A stretch of DNA of 64,000 bases from Cyclina sinensis (GCA_012932295.1 JAAONU010000011.1:47742352-47806351); one strand, 5' to 3'. Shown: positions 40,331-52,022, numbered from the stretch's first letter. Program-made: numbers and translations. The notes: generated by a model from the letters alone, not told the origin.

Positions 40331-41507
40331 GAAAGGTTATAATCCTATTGTAATGGTTACTGTCATGGGTCTCTACGATGCTATCCTTAGATTACTTGAC
40401 ATTTCAGTGCTTGATATTTCAGTGCTCATGGATTCGTTTTGCACCAGATCTTAATAAATCATTTAGTTAATTAGTTTATGGTTCTTCAAAGTTTTTTAAA
40501 CTGGGTTAAGAAACATTGGGTCAAATACTCCATTCACACACCTGTGCACAGAACTGACTCTATACTTGAGTACACATTTTTTTTCCATTCTTGATGAAAC
40601 ATGAATCGAATGCCTTGGTGATCCTTTTCATTAGTATGTGCTTGTTCATATTTAATAAAAACTAACGATCAATACAATCCCTATGAACACTTAAAAATAG
40701 TGTATTTTACCTATTTTGTTTTGATAAACTTTCAGGATTTTTTAATTAAAAGATCTCTAGGATAATTCTTAAGTCGGACTTTGTAGAGAAATAGGTCACC
40801 AGCTCAAAACAGCGAAACTCTTTGTAAACACTATTAATCCATTGTCAAAATTGAACCTTAAAAACTAAAGGCGTTAATCAGGTGACTTGCAATCAATTAT
40901 GATACTGAACTACGAGTTTGCTCTCCAACATGCATCTGACTCGTGTTCAGTTATTACAAAAAAGTCCGACTAAAGAGTTATATTAGAGATCTTTAAATTA
41001 AAAAAAATCCTGCAAGTTTTATAAGAAAAATAGGTAAAAATTATTACTTCTTAATTGTTATATACATTGTAGTATACATTGCAATGGAATTATTTATTAA
41101 CGTGTCTTGGAAAAATAAACTGAAGTCTAAATGTAACATTTTCACTAACATCTTGTGAAAAAAGTCGTTTTTTCTTCTCCTGTTAAACTGTGACTTTTTG
41201 TCTTGAAATTGTTTCTGACCTGTATTTAGGTCGCATGTTGATAATAGTGTTATACATTATGTGGCAAATTGTTTAAAAAAAAACATGTTTACATAGAAAT
41301 ATATGATACATGTTAAAGTGTCCTTGCCAAAATCTGTAATATTCCGGGGGCTTAGCAATTCGGCTGGTCTGGTAGTTTTTTAGTAGACGAACGTCTATCA
41401 GGTGTGTTTATAACAAGGAGAACAAACAAACAGGAAAAATTTGTTTTGAAGTTTCTAATTTTATGTGTGTAGAAGTATCTAGCAGACAAATCATGTATAG
41501 GAAGTGA

Positions 41508-43238
41508 ACAGTAACAGTAACAGCAGTACAAAATTGGGAAGTTGGTGGTAGCAGTAACAGCAGTAGCAGTAAAGAAAACGTGAAGTTGGTGGTAGCAGTA
41601 ACAGCAGTAGCAGTAAAGAAAACGTGAAGTTGGCAGTAGCAGTAAAGAAAACGTGAAGTTGGCAGTAGCAGTAACAGCAGTAGCAGTAAAGAAAACGTGA
41701 AGTTGGCAGTAGCAGTAACAGCAGTAGCAGTAAAGAAAACGTGAAGCTGGCAGTAGCAGTAACAGCAGTAGCAGTAAAGAAAACGTGAAGCTGGCAGTAG
41801 CAGTAACAGCAGTAGCAGTAAAGAAAACGTGAAGTTGACAGTAGCAGTAACAGCAGTAGCAGTAAAGAAAACGTGAAGCTGGCAGTAGCAGTAACAGCAG
41901 TAGCAGTAAAGAAAACGTGAAGCTGGCAGTAGCAGTAACAGCAGTAGCAGTAAAGAAAACGTGAAGCTGGCAGTAGCAGTAACAGCAGTAGCAGTAAAGA
42001 AAACGTGAAGCTGGCAGCAGCAGTAACAGCAGTAGCAGTAAAGAAAACGTGAAGCTGGCAGTAGCAGTAACAGCAGTACAAAATTGTGAAGTTGGCGGTA
42101 GCAGTAACAGCAGTAGCAGTAAAGAAAACGTGAAGTTGGCAGTAGCAGTAACAGCAGTAGCAGTAAAGAAAACGTGAAGCTGGCAGTAGCAGTAACAGCA
42201 GTAGCAGTAAAGAAAACGTGAAGCTGGCAGTAGCAGTAACAGCAGTAGCAGTAAAGAAAACGTGAAGCTGGCAGTAGCAGTAACAGCAGTAGCAGTAAAG
42301 AAACGTGAAGCTGGCAGTAGCAGTAACAGCAGTAGCAGTAGGCAATACATGAAGTTGGCAATAGCAGTAACAGCAGTAGCAGTAGGCAAAACGCAAAGTT
42401 GGCAGTAACAGTAACAGCAGTAGCAGTAAAGAAAACATGAAGTTGGCAGTATCAGTAACAGCAGTAGCAGTGGGCTTAACGTGAAGTTGGCAGTAGCAGT
42501 AACAGCACTAACAGTTAAGAAAACGTGAAGTTGGCAGAAGCAGTAACAGCTGTAGCAGTAGGCAAAACGTGAAGTTGGCAGTAGCAGTAACAACAGTAGC
42601 AGTGGGCAAAACGTGAAGTTTGCAGAAGCAATAACAGCATTAGCAGTAGGCAAAACGTGAAATTGGCAGTAGCAGTAACAGCAGTAGCAGTAAAGAAAAC
42701 GTGAAGCTGGCAGTAGCAGTAACAGCAGTAGCAGTAGGCAAAACATGAAGTTGGCAATAGCAGTAACAGCAGTAGCAGTAGGCAAAACGCAAAGTTGGCA
42801 GTAACAGTAACAGCAGTAGCAGAAAAGAAAACATGAAGTTGGCAGTATCAGTAACAGCAGTAGCAGTGGGCAAAACGTGAAGTTGGCAGTAGCAGTAACA
42901 GCAGTAACAGTTAAGAAAACGTGAAGTTGGCAGAAGCAGTAACAGCTGTAGCAGTAGGCAAAACGTGAAGTTGGCAGTAGCAGTAACAGCAGTAGCAGTG
43001 GGCAAAACGTGAAGTTTGCAGAAGCAATAACAGCATTAGCAGTAGGCAAAACGTGAAATTGGCAGTAGCAGCAACAGCAGTAGCAGTAAAAAAACGTGAA
43101 GCTGGCAGTAGCAGTAACAGCAGTAGCAGTAAAAAACGCGACGTTGGCTGTAGCAGTAACAGCAGTAGCAGTAAAGAAAACGTTAAGTTGGCAGTAGCAG
43201 TAACAGCAGTAGCAGTAAACAAAACGTGAAGTTGTCAG
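41508..43238 (-). repeat. 44-bp minisatellite array 2 (reverse orientation)
   Basis: About 39 units (by length) of the reverse complement of the array 1 unit: GCAGTAGCAGTAACAGCAGT + AGCAGTAAAGAAAACGTGAA + GCTG, with an AGTAGGCAAAACGTG variant in the right half. A higher-order repeat of 396 bp (nine units) is visible: the variant series starting at 42,391 recurs from 42,787. Long minus-strand open frames here are artefacts of a stop-poor triplet pattern. Confidence 0.95.
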
Positions 43239-43905
43239 TAGGACCCTCCCGATTTCTCGGTCTGCGACTGTTTCTGACACTCTCGCAGACTTTCAGGAAT
43301 TTTGGTACCAATCGGAAATAATGCCATTTTTAATGTCAAGGGACATCCCGTGTCGATTTTACTGGTCAGCGACTGTTTCTGACACTCTCGCAAACTTTCA
43401 GGAATTTTGGTGCCAATCGAAAAATGTCAGTTTTCATGTCTAGGGACCTTTCCGAGTCGATTTAACAGGCCTGCGACTGTTTCTGACAACCTCACAGACC
43501 TTCAGGAAAGTTCGTGCCAATCGAGAAAATGTAATTGTTGATGTTTACGGATCCTCCCGGGTCAATTTTACCGGTCTGCGACTGTTTCAAACACTCTCGC
43601 AGGCTTTCAGGAATGTTGGTGCCAATCGGGAAAATGTAATTTTTGAGGTCTACGGATCCTCCTGGGTCAATTTTACCGGTCTGCGACCGTTACCGACACG
43701 CTCGTAGACTTTCAGGAATGTTGGTGCCAAACGGAAAAATGTAATTTTTGATGTTAAGGGACCCTCCGGAGTCCATTGTTACGGTCTGCTTCTGTTTCTG
43801 ATATTATTGCAGACTTTCAGGAATTTTGGTGCCAATCTAGAAAGTCTAGCGACCACCCCGGTTCGACTGCACCGGTCTGTGACTGTTCCAAACACTCAGA
43901 GTTTC
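43239..43905 (+). repeat. 106-bp satellite, about 6 units, between arrays 2 and 3
   Basis: Six units share GGTCTGCGACTGTTTCTGAC, CTCGCAGACTTTCAGGAAT and TTGGTGCCAATCG. Successive units begin near 43,259, 43,365, 43,470, 43,576, 43,681 and 43,788. It is unrelated in sequence to the flanking minisatellite and seen nowhere else in the window. Confidence 0.9.
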
Positions 43906-44347
43906 CTACTGCTACTGCTGTTACTGCTGTTACTGCTTCTGCCAACTTCACGTTTTGCCTACTGCTACTGCTTTTACTGTTACTGCCAACTTTACGTTTT
44001 GCTTGCTGTTACTGCTACTGCCAACTTTACGTTTTGCCTACTGCTACTGCTGTTCTGCTACTGCCAACTTCACGTTTTGCCCACTGCTACTGCTGTTACT
44101 GCTACTGTGAACTTCACGTTTTGCTTACTGCTACTGCTGTTACTGTTACTGCCAACCTCATGTTTTGCTTACTGCTACTGCTGTTATTGCTACTGCCAAC
44201 CTCACGTTTTTCTTACTTCTACCGCTGTTACTGCTATTGCCAACTTCACGTTTTGCCTACTGCTACAGCTGTTACTGCTACTACCAACTTCACGTTTGAT
44301 TTAATTTCTACTGCCAACTGCTACTGCGTAGTGCTACTGCCAACGTC
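43906..44347 (+). repeat. 44-bp minisatellite array 3 (forward)
   Basis: About ten units with the CCAACTTCACGTTTTGCCTA variant, so it is the inverted partner of the right half of array 2, which carries the matching AGTAGGCAAAACGTG variant. More degenerate than arrays 1 and 2. Confidence 0.9.
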
Positions 44348-45586
44348 CTATTAGTAGACAAATCGTGTTATGTTACATAGGTACACTGCCATCCTACAGA
44401 TAACTTCAAAACATAATTTAGATTAAATCTAATGAAAAACTTAACAGATTTAAAAGCACGTGAAAAACGCCAGGTTTCACAGGAGTTTTATATTGCTCTT
44501 GTTATCATATTGCCCTTATATATCGCCCTTCATATCATATTGCCATTCTATATCGCCCTTTATATTATTTTGCCCTTCTATAACGCCCTTCATTTCAGAC
44601 TTATATAAAGTTAATGTTTTCAGCTGTCGTAGTAGATATATATTTATCACATGTAATCCTGTTTTCGTAAGCATCTTTGTTTTACCCAGAGCAAAGTTCT
44701 GCTCTGAAGTGGTTTGGTTTCATCTAGTTCTGATTTCTTTCAGTCCTTATTCATTTATCAGTGTATTTACTGCGTTTAAGCAGTGTGGATTGTATCATTA
44801 ATTCCTTACCAGAACGTGCATAGTAGTATGTCTAGAATACATTTTTGCAAACATTTCACAAACAGCATTAATTTCTCATTACCGCTAAGAGCCTGGGGTT
44901 GTGGGCGTGCAATGTGTACTGACCGTTGACAGGCGTTTTACAGACGTTTATGTTATTATTGAAGAGGATTATTTATTGTTTCTACGTGTGTATTTTTTTA
45001 TTTATAAGATTTATGGTTTTGCAAATATAGACCCATTGTATCTATAAAAGAAAGTCAGTTTGACACTTCCGTGCACGCTTGTTAAGGCTTACTAGTGTAA
45101 AATATTGACACACTGACATACAAAATCATCCGATCCTTGCGTCAAAATCATAAACTTTTTCCATCTATATTTATCATTTTATTTCTTAAAATGCACAGGG
45201 ATTCAATATATTTTATAATCGGGATCGTCACGAGCTGATTCAGGACAAAACCAGTTTTTTTTGCAGGCATTAACCGATTTTGTTCAGTAATGTAGTTGGA
45301 ACAAATCTAGGTATTAATTTTACTTGAGAAAACGGAAAGACTTGTCAGGCTTAAGGATAACTTCTGAATTACAGTAGACACTGATTGAGACATTGGTAAG
45401 GCTTTTAATCCACATTTTCTGATTTTATCTCGTAGCAAAGCCGTCTTTCTGCGGAGACATTTTAGTCCTATAAATTAGATTTTCGTATCTTTTCTGTCCA
45501 CGGTGTAAAAATTTCCTACGAAGGATGTGATAGGCTATTGACTTGCCATTAGAACATAATCTCTGCTTCAAAACTGCTTGATGAGA

Positions 45587-45610
45587 GGGTGCGGGGTGGG
45601 GAGGGAGGGG
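45587..45610 (+). other. Potential G-quadruplex motif
   Basis: Five runs of 3-4 G separated by 1-3 bases (GGG, GGGG, GGGG, GGG, GGGG). The matching stretch in unit C near 29,890-29,905 lacks it. Confidence 0.55.
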
Positions 45611-46090
45611 ACTTATGATTCCAGTGAAAACGACTTTCTTTCTAACATTTCTTTTCTTTGTTTCTAGAAAGTAAGGAACAAACATATTATTGTAATGTTG
45701 TACTCGCACCACCGGTGCGGAATGTGGAAGAACAGGTCTGAAATAAGGAAACAGTTTTCAAGAGGGATTAACAGTTGCAACAGTTTGTTTTTAGTCGATT
45801 TTCAAATAAATGGGTTCAAAATTATAATATATAATGTATAATATATAAATATATTCTTTATTGAAATTGTTCTTTTTGCCAAAACGCACGTACTCCTTTC
45901 TAAAACGGTTTAGTAATAATCCGTTAAGAGACAGTTATGATATCTCTTTTAATTCTTAGACATAAAGGAAATGTTTTCATGTGGGAATTAAGTGTAGAAT
46001 ATACTTTAAATTTTGTTAAAACACTTGAAATTTTCAGCATAAACAAAGCATGCTTCGGTGTTTCATGAGATTGTTTGTGTTCACAATATA

Positions 46091-47646
46091 CACTCAACAA
46101 AATAAATTAAGGGTCAAGACTTAGGTTCACAGATTTTTTAAATGCAAAAATGTTCAAATGTAAAAATAAATTATGTTTTGCTTCAGACACACAAGTACTT
46201 GTGTATATGTGTGTTTATCTACCCGTAACAGCTCAGTTATCCCGCGCAGGTCCGTGCAAACACACCCACCCCTCAAAATCAAGTGAAAATCAAATGTGTA
46301 AAATAAAGTAAAGGTGACATGAGCAGGTTTTAATTTGAATTTTTGTTCGAATCATCTGTTACACTATAGAACTGATTAGTGTGAAGAATCTCTGATGCGT
46401 AGAAGACACATGTGGGAGGCTGAGGCAGCCAGAGCGGTTGGACGTCTGCTGGCTGGGCAAACGCGGCGCAAGGTGTCCTATGAGTTTGGTGTTAGCCAAA
46501 GTGTAATCCAACGACTTTGGCAAAAGTACCTGGACACAGGCGCCGTCGTCAGACGTCCTCAGAGTGGACGTCCAAGGTCAACATGTGCTCAGGAATACCG
46601 TGCCATCGTTGTCCTAGCAAAACGCCATAGGTTTGACTTGGCTGATGCTCTAAATAGAGACTTCCAAACTGCTTCAGGTGTTCGAATCTCGGCACAAACA
46701 CATTGCAACAGACTCCACGACGCTGATTTACGTGCTCGCCGTCCTGTGGTACGTCTTCCTTTAAGCCAAGACACCGTGCGGCCCGTCTGGAGTTTGCCTG
46801 AGATCACGTAAATTGACAACTCGGGCACTTTCGTAATGTGCTTGCTCTTCACCGACGAATCCAAATTTTGCCTGGATTTCCATGATGGACGTCGGCGTGT
46901 ATGGTGTCAGCGAAATGAGCGCTTTTGCGAGTTTGCATATCCGAACATGACAAGTTTGGTAGTGGCTCTGTTATTGTTTGGGAAGGCATTTCTTACGACG
47001 GGCGTACAGACCTTCACGTGTTTGTTAACGGCATAGTTACTGATAGACGTTAACGAGATTCTCCGACCTCATTTCATTCCATATGCTGGTGCAATCGGCC
47101 AGGAATTCGTGTTAATGGACGACAATGTTACAGCTCACCGTGCGACCAATGTGTTGAACGTATGGAATGGCCAGCTGGGCCTCCAGACATAAACCTAATA
47201 GAACATGCCTGGGACATGCTGCAGCGCCGTGTTTCCGCACGACAACGTCAGTAGTCAACCAGAAATGAGCTGGCTGCTGTCCTTACTGAGGGATGGGGCC
47301 TCATATCACATAGGGACATAAAAAATCTCATACGCAGATTCCAGACCCGTGTCAAAGAGGTTATCCGAGCACGAGGAGGTCATACCCGTTTCTAAGATAT
47401 GTCTGGTTTCCACATTTCTTATGATAAGCCATCTTGTTTACCCCACCCAAACACTTTAAAACTAATAGGGGTTGTCTTTGGGGATTAATCGTGCTACTGT
47501 ACTTGTGAAACACTTGTTACTTTTAGTTTAAATTGGTCATAGGTAAAATGAATGTTTGTTGGATATAAACTTCAGCAAGTAAAAATAGTATGTTTTTAAG
47601 AATTGCTGTCATAAGTCCTTGACCCTTAATTTTCTTTTCTTGAGTG
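46091..47646 (+). mobile_element. Tc1/mariner-superfamily transposon, inactive
   Basis: It is 1,556 bp long with inverted terminal repeats of about 35 bp: the left CACTCAACAAAATAAATTAA and the complement of the right, CACTCAAGAAAAGAAAATTA, both continue into GGGTCAAG. TA is duplicated at 46,089-46,090 and 47,647-47,648. In unit C the matching sequence at 30,411-30,430 (CACAATATGTAATGTCTG) runs without the element, giving an empty site. It carries the broken transposase described separately. Confidence 0.93.
46395..47395 (+). pseudogene. Tc1-like DD34E transposase, broken
   Basis: A Tc1-type transposase cuts and pastes its own element through a DDE catalytic triad. The N-terminal 115 or so codons from the ATG at 46,395 read a helix-turn-helix region (RRKVSYEFGVSQSVIQRLWQ) and a GRP linker (QSGRPRS). 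A frameshift near 46,760 and in-frame stops at about 46,801 and 46,816 follow. The frame then returns to give the first catalytic Asp in LLFTDESKF, a second in LMDDNVTAHRA after further shifts, and the Glu in INLIEHAWD, ending RGGHTRF. Part of the stretch between second D and E seems deleted. It cannot make active enzyme. Confidence 0.9.
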
Positions 47647-47699
47647 TATAATGTCTGTATACTCGATACAAAATCTTTACGCGATTATAAAGAATCACA

Positions 47700-49369
47700 C
47701 CCTTAAATATTTTAGTATTCATTTCTTTTTTAAAATCATGTAAACATAGATGATTTTAAAATAAGTATTACATAATGTTAATGTATTTTTGAGTAGATAG
47801 CCATTTATTACAAATGAGTGATATGCCTTAAAGAAACAGTTTTAAACATAGGGATTTTTAATTATCTTCTTTTTATTCATTTTCAAGATAAATGGGCTAA
47901 TAAATACGTATGCAATGTGTCATCGGTAAATCATAGACTATGTCCCTTTAAACTGTTATTATTCAAAGCACAAATGATGTGCTGTTCTAATTATAGAAGC
48001 AATGGATGTGGTTTCTTGCATAGCAAGAGGCTGGTTTAAATACCAAGGCGAAAACATGACATTTAATTTCCTCTGATATTTATTCTGTTTTGCATATCAT
48101 TCATGTCATTTCTGTTTCGCAAGAGAAAAAAAGTAGTTCTTCGTGTCTGTAGCTTGTAAATGTTGAGTGGGTGATTTCATTTTGAAAGACAGCATAAAAG
48201 CGATTGAAGCAGGTTTTACAGTTGTTTTCAGTGCTTTGATAAGTCGACGGAAGAAGCCAAAATGTTTTCATAATGAACGCAGACAGACAAAACCAGAAAT
48301 GAGATAGACTGCAAGTTTTATTCAGTGTACCATCATGGGAAATAGGCATGGATGTTATTTTTTTGCGTGTACAGGTAATGTACAGTCTGATAGGACAAAA
48401 CAGAAACGACTGAGATACTTTCAATATGTTGCCCACCTGCAAAACAAATCAACACTCTGTTATTTTAATTATGTTGAGGATTTAAACCTTGCTTTTATGT
48501 GAAAATGTACGTCTCAGAAAGTAAACACGATAGTTGTTTATCGAAATAATCTAAAATGCAGTCGTTGTTTCCCTCCAGAGTGCTAAGTCGAAAGTAAAAT
48601 ACGTTTTTACATATAATTAAGGATCGGTATTTTAAATTCCCTTAAATGCCCAGAAACAGCTTTTTTGGGTACGTTAAATAAGTAGTCGGATTTTAGACTC
48701 TTGGTTTAGAGCTCTCAAAATTCACCAAAAATAAGTTTATACTTATTATATACTTATCAACATACTCAACTGAATTTGATACTTTTCAAATATAAAGAGT
48801 CTGTTTAGCATTTTCCGTTTCTTTAGAGAGTATTGATTTTATGACATGAGTAATTTTGTTTAACTACTCAAATCCTTCAGCTATAAATGAAGTACATTGT
48901 TCTGTGGAAACTATAAATACTGTTGTCATACATTGTATAACCTTCACATGCTGTATACTAGACACCTCCTGTGCAAAGGAAGTGGAAATAAGTATGTAGC
49001 TTACCTATATGAAAGGAACAATTTGTTCTTAAAATTGTAAACTCAGTTGTGTAAATACTTGAGAAATTCCGTTAAAAAGAAACTTGCGAAGCGTCAGATA
49101 TATCGTTTGATATAAATACTGATCAGATTTTAAAACCTTAGTTACATCCGAGATTTCCGTAGAGTAACGATCGCTGCCGCATAATACAACGGACATTGAT
49201 TTAATTTGATGAATATATTGCAGATTATCCCATTTATACGCATTTCCGGGTTCTTTCGGACCATTATTTGATACACCCGCTGATCAGAAATGTAAACAAA
49301 TATAATGTTACCAAAGCTGCTCTTACATTGGTTATTTTTAAGCCTAAAAGGTAAGTAAGGATCATATTT

Positions 49370-49370
<1 letters not shown>
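47700..49370. other. Spacer without recognisable gene
   Basis: AT-rich sequence at the right edge of unit D. A minus-strand open stretch of 113 codons (48,101-48,442) follows an acceptor-like TTTGTTTTGCAG (minus strand, near 48,443). It resembles no family I know and has no clear start or partner exons. Confidence 0.4.

Positions 49371-49404
<34 letters not shown>
49371..49404 (+). repeat. (GT)17 microsatellite
   Basis: An uninterrupted GT dinucleotide run, then GAGTGAGT. Confidence 0.95.
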
Positions 49405-49407
<3 letters not shown>

Positions 49408-49652
49408 TGAGTTCTGTAAATAGTCTGTAAGCTTTCTCTCAGCTGTGTGACTTGTCTGGAATTTGAAAATGTTACCATTATGTAAGAAGTAACGAATAGG
49501 AACACTGAACATCTTCAGTCATTTATGAGTTCAATAGCGAAAATGTGTAGGTAAGCTGTTATTCATATCAAAGGTAACTTTTTCGTTCTGATTATATGTA
49601 TTCTTACGAACATGAAAGTTCTTAACACAAAGATGCAATGCATCTTGAAAAT

Positions 49653-49720
49653 GACTACCCAGGGCGGGATTCGAACCGCATCGATGAACTGATTCCCTCG
49701 CAGTTGTTAGAGGTTGAATA
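49653..49720 (-). repeat. tRNA-derived SINE fragment
   Basis: On the minus strand the box B-like GCGGTTCGAATCCCGCCCTG follows an anticodon-arm-like CTAACAACTGCGAGGGA. Box A is not recognisable. The flanking 49,724-49,785 contains an inverted pair AGACTGGTCCC/GGGAACCAGTCT. Confidence 0.5.
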
Positions 49721-50129
49721 TAGACTGGTCCCCTATTCGTCTCTTTCTCTTTTTCAAATTACGGAAGGGAACCAGTCTAGGTTGAATAGTGCATGTTGAG
49801 CGTCTGAGGTACGCAGAGCAGAGCGGCCAGGGGAGAGAACTAGAACATTACGTTTTGTTAAGTCTATATAGATTACTCGCCCCTGGGGAATGTATTTGTA
49901 TTTGTATCATTAAGTTGTTTTAAAACTTTTTTTTTCTGCAACGGTAGACTGCATTATGTAACCCGTCTTTGACTTAGTAATAAATCTTTTTTTCAACATT
50001 TCTGATATAAAAATGTACCACACCATTTGTCATCAAAAATGATGACTTTGTCAAGAAAGGTCCAGTTATGGTCCAGTTCCTATGAAATAAATGTATAAAA
50101 ACAACTTCGAACATTTTATCAGTGAATCA

Positions 50130-50200
50130 GTTCTTTGGCCCAGTGATAAGGGCATTGGTTTTCGAAGTGGAAGGACTTGAGTTTGGATCACGCTCTTGGT
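50130..50200 (+). repeat. Degenerate tRNA-like (SINE) fragment
   Basis: Box A-like TTGGCCCAGTGATAAGGGC is followed by a weak box B, GAGTTTGGATCACGC. The spacing is tRNA-like but both boxes carry mismatches. Confidence 0.35.
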
Positions 50201-50592
50201 GATTACTGTCAAGATGTATTGTATCTTTCTGTTTCGAATTCGTATGTTCGTAAGAACCAATATTCTCGACGGTTTATTTTTATTTTCAATTTCTTTCATA
50301 TCATGTTTTAATTGAAATAGTGCAAATATATCTTCCAGTGGTAAACATGTACATGAAACATTCAACGTACAGTTACTATAATATTTGGGATAATCTTCCA
50401 AACTTTTTGAAATTCTGTCGTTAGAATGTTTATTCAAGTCAGTTCAAGTCATTAAAGTTTTTAAGGACAAAAATGTGTTGCGCGTAGTTGAGGTTCTCTG
50501 ATGTTTTGATATAGTAATGTTTATTTGTATCATTAATTTCATGTTTCGTTCATTTTCTAGATAGCTCAAATTTCCTAGTATTTACCCCCTTT

Positions 50593-50614
50593 CCCCCCCC
50601 CCCCCCCCCCCCCC
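50593..50614. repeat. Poly-C tract
   Basis: Twenty-two consecutive C followed by ACCACACC. It could form an i-motif or G-quadruplex and is also prone to assembly error. Confidence 0.85.
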
Positions 50615-51036
50615 ACCACACCTCTTACTAGTAAAAAATTAAATTGAAATAAATGCCCAGAGCGAATACGAAAAACGGGATGTGAAAATGTATAGTAACA
50701 AATAACATACATGTATGAATGTTATCTCATCTTACAGAAACTGACTTTTTCATAACAGCCATTTATGTACTAGAAGCTGTGTTCCACATAGTATAAGTAC
50801 TAGACTGGCGATTTAGAATGAAGAATCAAGTATGCATTTTTCTTCCAGCTTCACAATCAAACTCAATTATATTTGTTTACCATCGGTAGAGTTTTATAAC
50901 AGTTTGTCTTGAAAAAAATGGTTTACGATCTACAAGGGCCAGTAACTCAAAATCGCCAATCGCCTACAGTTTTAACATTGATTATCTCCCCTGTACCAAC
51001 TTTTTAATGTCGATTACGATTGAAAGTAATCTGCTC

Positions 51037-51252
51037 CTTAACCCTTAACCTGCTGGAACCGAAAGTGATTAGCCTCTGCCACCAGTATAGAGCCAGGCCA
51101 GCCTGCACATCCGTGCAGTCTGACCAGGTTCTATACTGTTGGTAGCTCCATTTTTGTATTTTGATATTGAAATCCCTTAAACTGTGAATGGACTGTTCCA
51201 AATTCAAAGCTTGGCTAATCCATTAAAAGATTTCAACATGTTCAGGGTTAAG
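51037..51252. mobile_element. 216-bp MITE-like element
   Basis: Ends CTTAACCCTTAACCTGC and ...CAGGGTTAAG are inverted repeats of about 10 bp. The body holds ACCAGTATAGAGCCAGGCCAGC and GTGCAGTCTGACCAGGTTC, and resembles a short element I know to be frequent in bivalve genomes (GTGCAGTCTGATC-type words). It has no coding function; the minus-strand 67-codon open stretch is part of it. Confidence 0.6.
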
Positions 51253-51674
51253 ACAAATCTCATTTCGATTGTACAGTCACATATCATGATAGTTTAAGGA
51301 GAATTTGAAGCATTTCTAAGTAGACCTGTTAGTCTGAGAACTGTCTTTATATTTCACTGATTTATTCTCCTCTCCTCGCTTGACAGATCTGCCATTTAAA
51401 ATAGCCCTATTTTCTTAAACATTTTACACATACAGTTAATACGGCCGACATTCTATAAGCTTTATATGTAATATTTGCAAGAGGTTGAACAATTTAAAAT
51501 TGATTACATAGAGTGTAGCAAGTATTCGTGATAAGAAAAATATTCATATTTGTTTGAAAAGACGTTTTAATATGCAGTATTGTTCGGATGTTTACAGCTT
51601 TTGTGAACAAGATAAAACCGGGTCAGAGGACTTTCTTAATTGTTTGTAATTTAATGACCTGAAGTGGAGCGGAA

Positions 51675-51805
51675 CAGTGTCCCAGTGGCAATGCACATGA
51701 CTTGTAATCCTTGGAACGTTTGTTCGATTCCCTCCCCCTCTACTAACACCGCTAAATGTCTTTCGCTTTAGACGTTAAACGTTAGACGTTAAACGTAAGT
51801 ATAAT
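51675..51805 (+). repeat. tRNA-derived SINE
   Basis: The box A-like region AGTGTCCCAGTGGCAATGC, an anticodon-arm-like ACTTGTAATCC and box B TTGTTCGATTCCC are in order. The tail TTTAGACGTTAAACG is repeated twice (about 51,768-51,795). The missing acceptor stem and the tail argue against a tRNA gene. Confidence 0.6.
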
Positions 51806-52022
51806 GAAATGTATTTGTACACCTTGCCTGTAAAAGAACCAGGGATGTCTCTGGAACTGAATACTGTACTGTATACTATCCACAGTTACCTAAAATACTT
51901 GTAACAAAACAAAGACGATGTGCGGCGTCGGTCATACAGTATACCGGCGATAGATAGACTATGGCATGTGCTTTAACACATTCATTGATAAAATAAAAGA
52001 TGTGAATTAAAAATATTGATAG

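Larger units (their letters stand above)
41484..44368. mobile_element. Composite inverted array insertion (array 2 / satellite / array 3)
   Basis: Both ends carry AGACAAATC(A/G)TGT (41,484-41,496 and 44,356-44,368). The matching place in unit C (about 28,700-28,735) has only one such copy and no array. This is what an insertion with target duplication would leave, although a 9-13-bp duplication is long for most DNA transposons. No coding capacity. The mechanism is unknown. Confidence 0.55.
30600..47700. repeat. Unit D of the segmental duplication (about 17 kb)
   Basis: The anchors to unit C are listed under that unit. Private features of D are sequence at 31,505-32,830 absent from unit A, the minisatellite at 34.7-36.0 kb, the composite array at 41.5-44.35 kb and the Tc1-like transposon at 46.1 kb. 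The flanks of the last two can be aligned with unit C, which acts as an empty-site reference. A piece at 36,850-36,930 also recurs inside D at 40,860-40,945 (CAGGTGACTTGCAA and GATACTGAACTACGA-type words). No intact gene is recognised. Confidence 0.7.

Noticed and set aside
41352..43280. Open frame of 642 codons on the minus strand
   Set aside because: Same minisatellite in reverse orientation; stop-poor triplet pattern, not a protein.
43776..44354. Open frames of 165-192 codons over the satellite and array 3
   Set aside because: They cross from one tandem repeat into another and contain only repeat translations.
48101..48442. A 113-codon minus-strand gene
   Set aside because: No ATG context, family or partner exons; only a single acceptor-like site nearby.
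50066..50437. A 123-codon minus-strand gene
   Set aside because: Its C-terminal part is the translation of a SINE-like fragment; no known domain.
51675..51745. A tRNA gene
   Set aside because: No acceptor stem and a repetitive tail follow; it fits a SINE better.
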